From positions 15,068,879-15,132,878 of the forward strand of contig OZ020622.1 of the NCBI GenBank assembly GCA_963971575.1: a DNA stretch of 64,000 nucleotides. The letters are read 5' to 3'. A program made the translations under genes and the position numbers. This stretch comes from Liopterus haemorrhoidalis. Lineage: Eukaryota > Arthropoda > Insecta > Coleoptera > Dytiscidae. Below are positions 63,029 through 64,000 of this stretch, piece after piece (positions within the stretch are counted from its first letter, which is position 1; every line of letters starts with the position of its first letter). Below the pieces are notes generated by a model. The model had not been told where the DNA came from. It saw only the letters and a program-made list of their open reading frames with translations, and did not search any database.

Positions 63029-63847
63029 TTACCATCGAAAATCACAGTCAATAACTAGGAACACATTAAAATAAGGTGCAAGACACACATAAAACAATAA
63101 GTTCGATTCTTTCAAGAAGAGTATCAGCCTGTCCATGAGTACCCTGTCGTCACCTAAAGCAACTGACAGGTCATAGCACAGGCCTAACCTCTCCCTGACA
63201 TCCTCGAACTGTAAACACTCAGTTAAAAAGTGTAACACAGACAAATCTGTGTTACACGTCTCACAGATAGAGGACTTTTCACCTCGAAGGAAGTGTCCTT
63301 GGGTCCACCAACAGTGACCTATACGGAGGCGTGTGATGGCGGTTTCCTCCCTGCGGTTAATCCTGCAGGAAGAACCCCATGGTTTAACGTCTCCCTTAAT
63401 CTGTCGCAACTTAACATTCTGTGTGCGGCTCCACTCATGTTGCCACATGTCTAAAACCAAGTGTTTCAGATGACTTTTTACGTCATCTGGAAAAATGAAA
63501 TTCACATCAATCATAGGTCTGTGGGAGGCGGCTTTTGCAGCTGCATCTGCCGCTTCATTGCCTTTAATACGAACATCTCCCGGTATCCAAAACAGCTCTA
63601 CCCTCACATTCTGAGCATTCAGATTGTGGAGTAGCAACCGGATCTTTAGTACAAGAGGATGCACTGCATCTGGATCTTGGATACTGTTCAGCTCTGACGA
63701 AACAAAACACAGGGCCTTGAAAATAGCGTACAGCTCAGCAGTGTACACACTCGTTATGGAGTGCAGACGGTACTGAAACTGTTGGCGTGGATTCAAAACA
63801 ACGAACGCACACCCAACCCTGGTTCTGGATTTTGCTCCGTCAGTATT
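63029..63847 (-). pseudogene. LINE RNase H domain and C-terminal tail
   Basis: Minus strand, open from 63847. TDGAKSRTRVGCAFVV carries the first RNase H Asp, SVYTAELYAIFKAL the Glu, and ELFWIPGDVRIKGNEAADAA the final Asp after the usual W-x-P-x-H region (His replaced by Asp). The expected SDS motif that supplies the middle Asp reads VSSELNS, so a catalytic residue is lost. After it comes the tail with ITRLRIGHCWWTQGHFLRGE and ICETCNTDLSVLHFLTECLQ, a zinc-knuckle-like C-terminus. This is the 3' half of an I/R1/Jockey-type ORF2. No RT is present; it ends upstream at a stop (63848-63850), showing 5' truncation. The tidy 273-codon frame suggests moderate age. Confidence 0.85.
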
Positions 63848-63894
63848 TTAGAACAAATATTCCTGACATCCAGCACATATTATGTTGGCTTCTT

Positions 63895-63960
63895 ACACTT
63901 ATTAAATACCTACAAAATCCTGAAATGTGTGAAAATTCACACTTCCCTTATTTTTATAAT
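63895..63960 (+). mobile_element. Repeat D right-end fragment
   Basis: TACCTACAAAATCCTGAAAT followed by GTGTGAAAATTCACAC. Only the hairpin end of the D/D' family. Confidence 0.6.
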
Positions 63961-64000
63961 AAACTCAATTTGTGATAAAATGTATAGTATCTCATTGCAA

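Overview
This window looks like AT-rich intergenic DNA from an animal, most likely an insect. It has no operons, ribosome binding sites or dense ORFs. It does have mariner, hAT, LINE and MITE remnants, microsatellites and one short GT-AG intron. I found no host gene I would stand behind firmly. The best candidate is a small two-exon SWIM zinc-finger gene at 29600-30179. Every recognisable protein fragment otherwise belongs to a transposable element, and all are damaged. Family letters A to G and T used below are my own labels.

Layout. 1-3.05 kb: two copies of repeat A (about 0.7 kb, subterminal ACCGACCGCCA, an internal GTCTGTCC array), a LINE 3' end and a broken mariner (M1). 3.9-5.5 kb: a mariner (M3) with a long transposase ORF and a hAT MITE in its 5' leader. 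5.5-7.6 kb: LINE 3' ends and a transposase remnant. 8.1-9.9 kb: a CTTCTTCTAG minisatellite next to a hAT MITE. 10.3-19.4 kb: three copies of repeat D with nested hAT/MITE insertions, a LINE reverse-transcriptase piece and a long hairpin. 20.4-22.8 kb: a mariner (M2) carrying several insertions. 22.9-25.6 kb: a hAT remnant with a 1.7-kb TIR element inside. 26.6-27.8 kb: a 291-bp satellite. 28.5-30.3 kb: the SWIM gene. 31-37 kb: copies of A, B, E and D. 37.2-38.3 kb: an internally deleted hAT. 38.3-43.8 kb: long inverted repeats of a DUF4817-type transposon (G) with a four-level nest. 44.9-49.5 kb: MITEs and another D. 50.8-52.6 kb: a possible gene exon inside a TIR element, and a mariner fragment. 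53.4-56.0 kb: a pile-up of A copies interrupted by a deleted mariner. 56.2-64 kb: long-TIR elements, a mariner N-terminus and a LINE RNase H domain.

Most unusual signal. Repeat D (six copies: 10885-11810, 12639-15111, 17176-19408, 21204-22211, 35632-36514, 46789-47883) is a hairpin-ended, TIR-like element. At the same internal position each copy carries a different tRNA-like cassette with recognisable pol III A and/or B boxes (Glu-like, Gln-like and Thr-like among them). Elements carrying exchangeable tRNA-like cargo at a fixed slot are not something I can name. A second strong result is a set of at least eleven hAT-type elements with 8-bp target duplications still readable by eye, which gives a relative order of insertion events.

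All coordinates for repeats are by-eye alignments, good to a few bases where a target duplication is quoted and to about 10-30 bases elsewhere.
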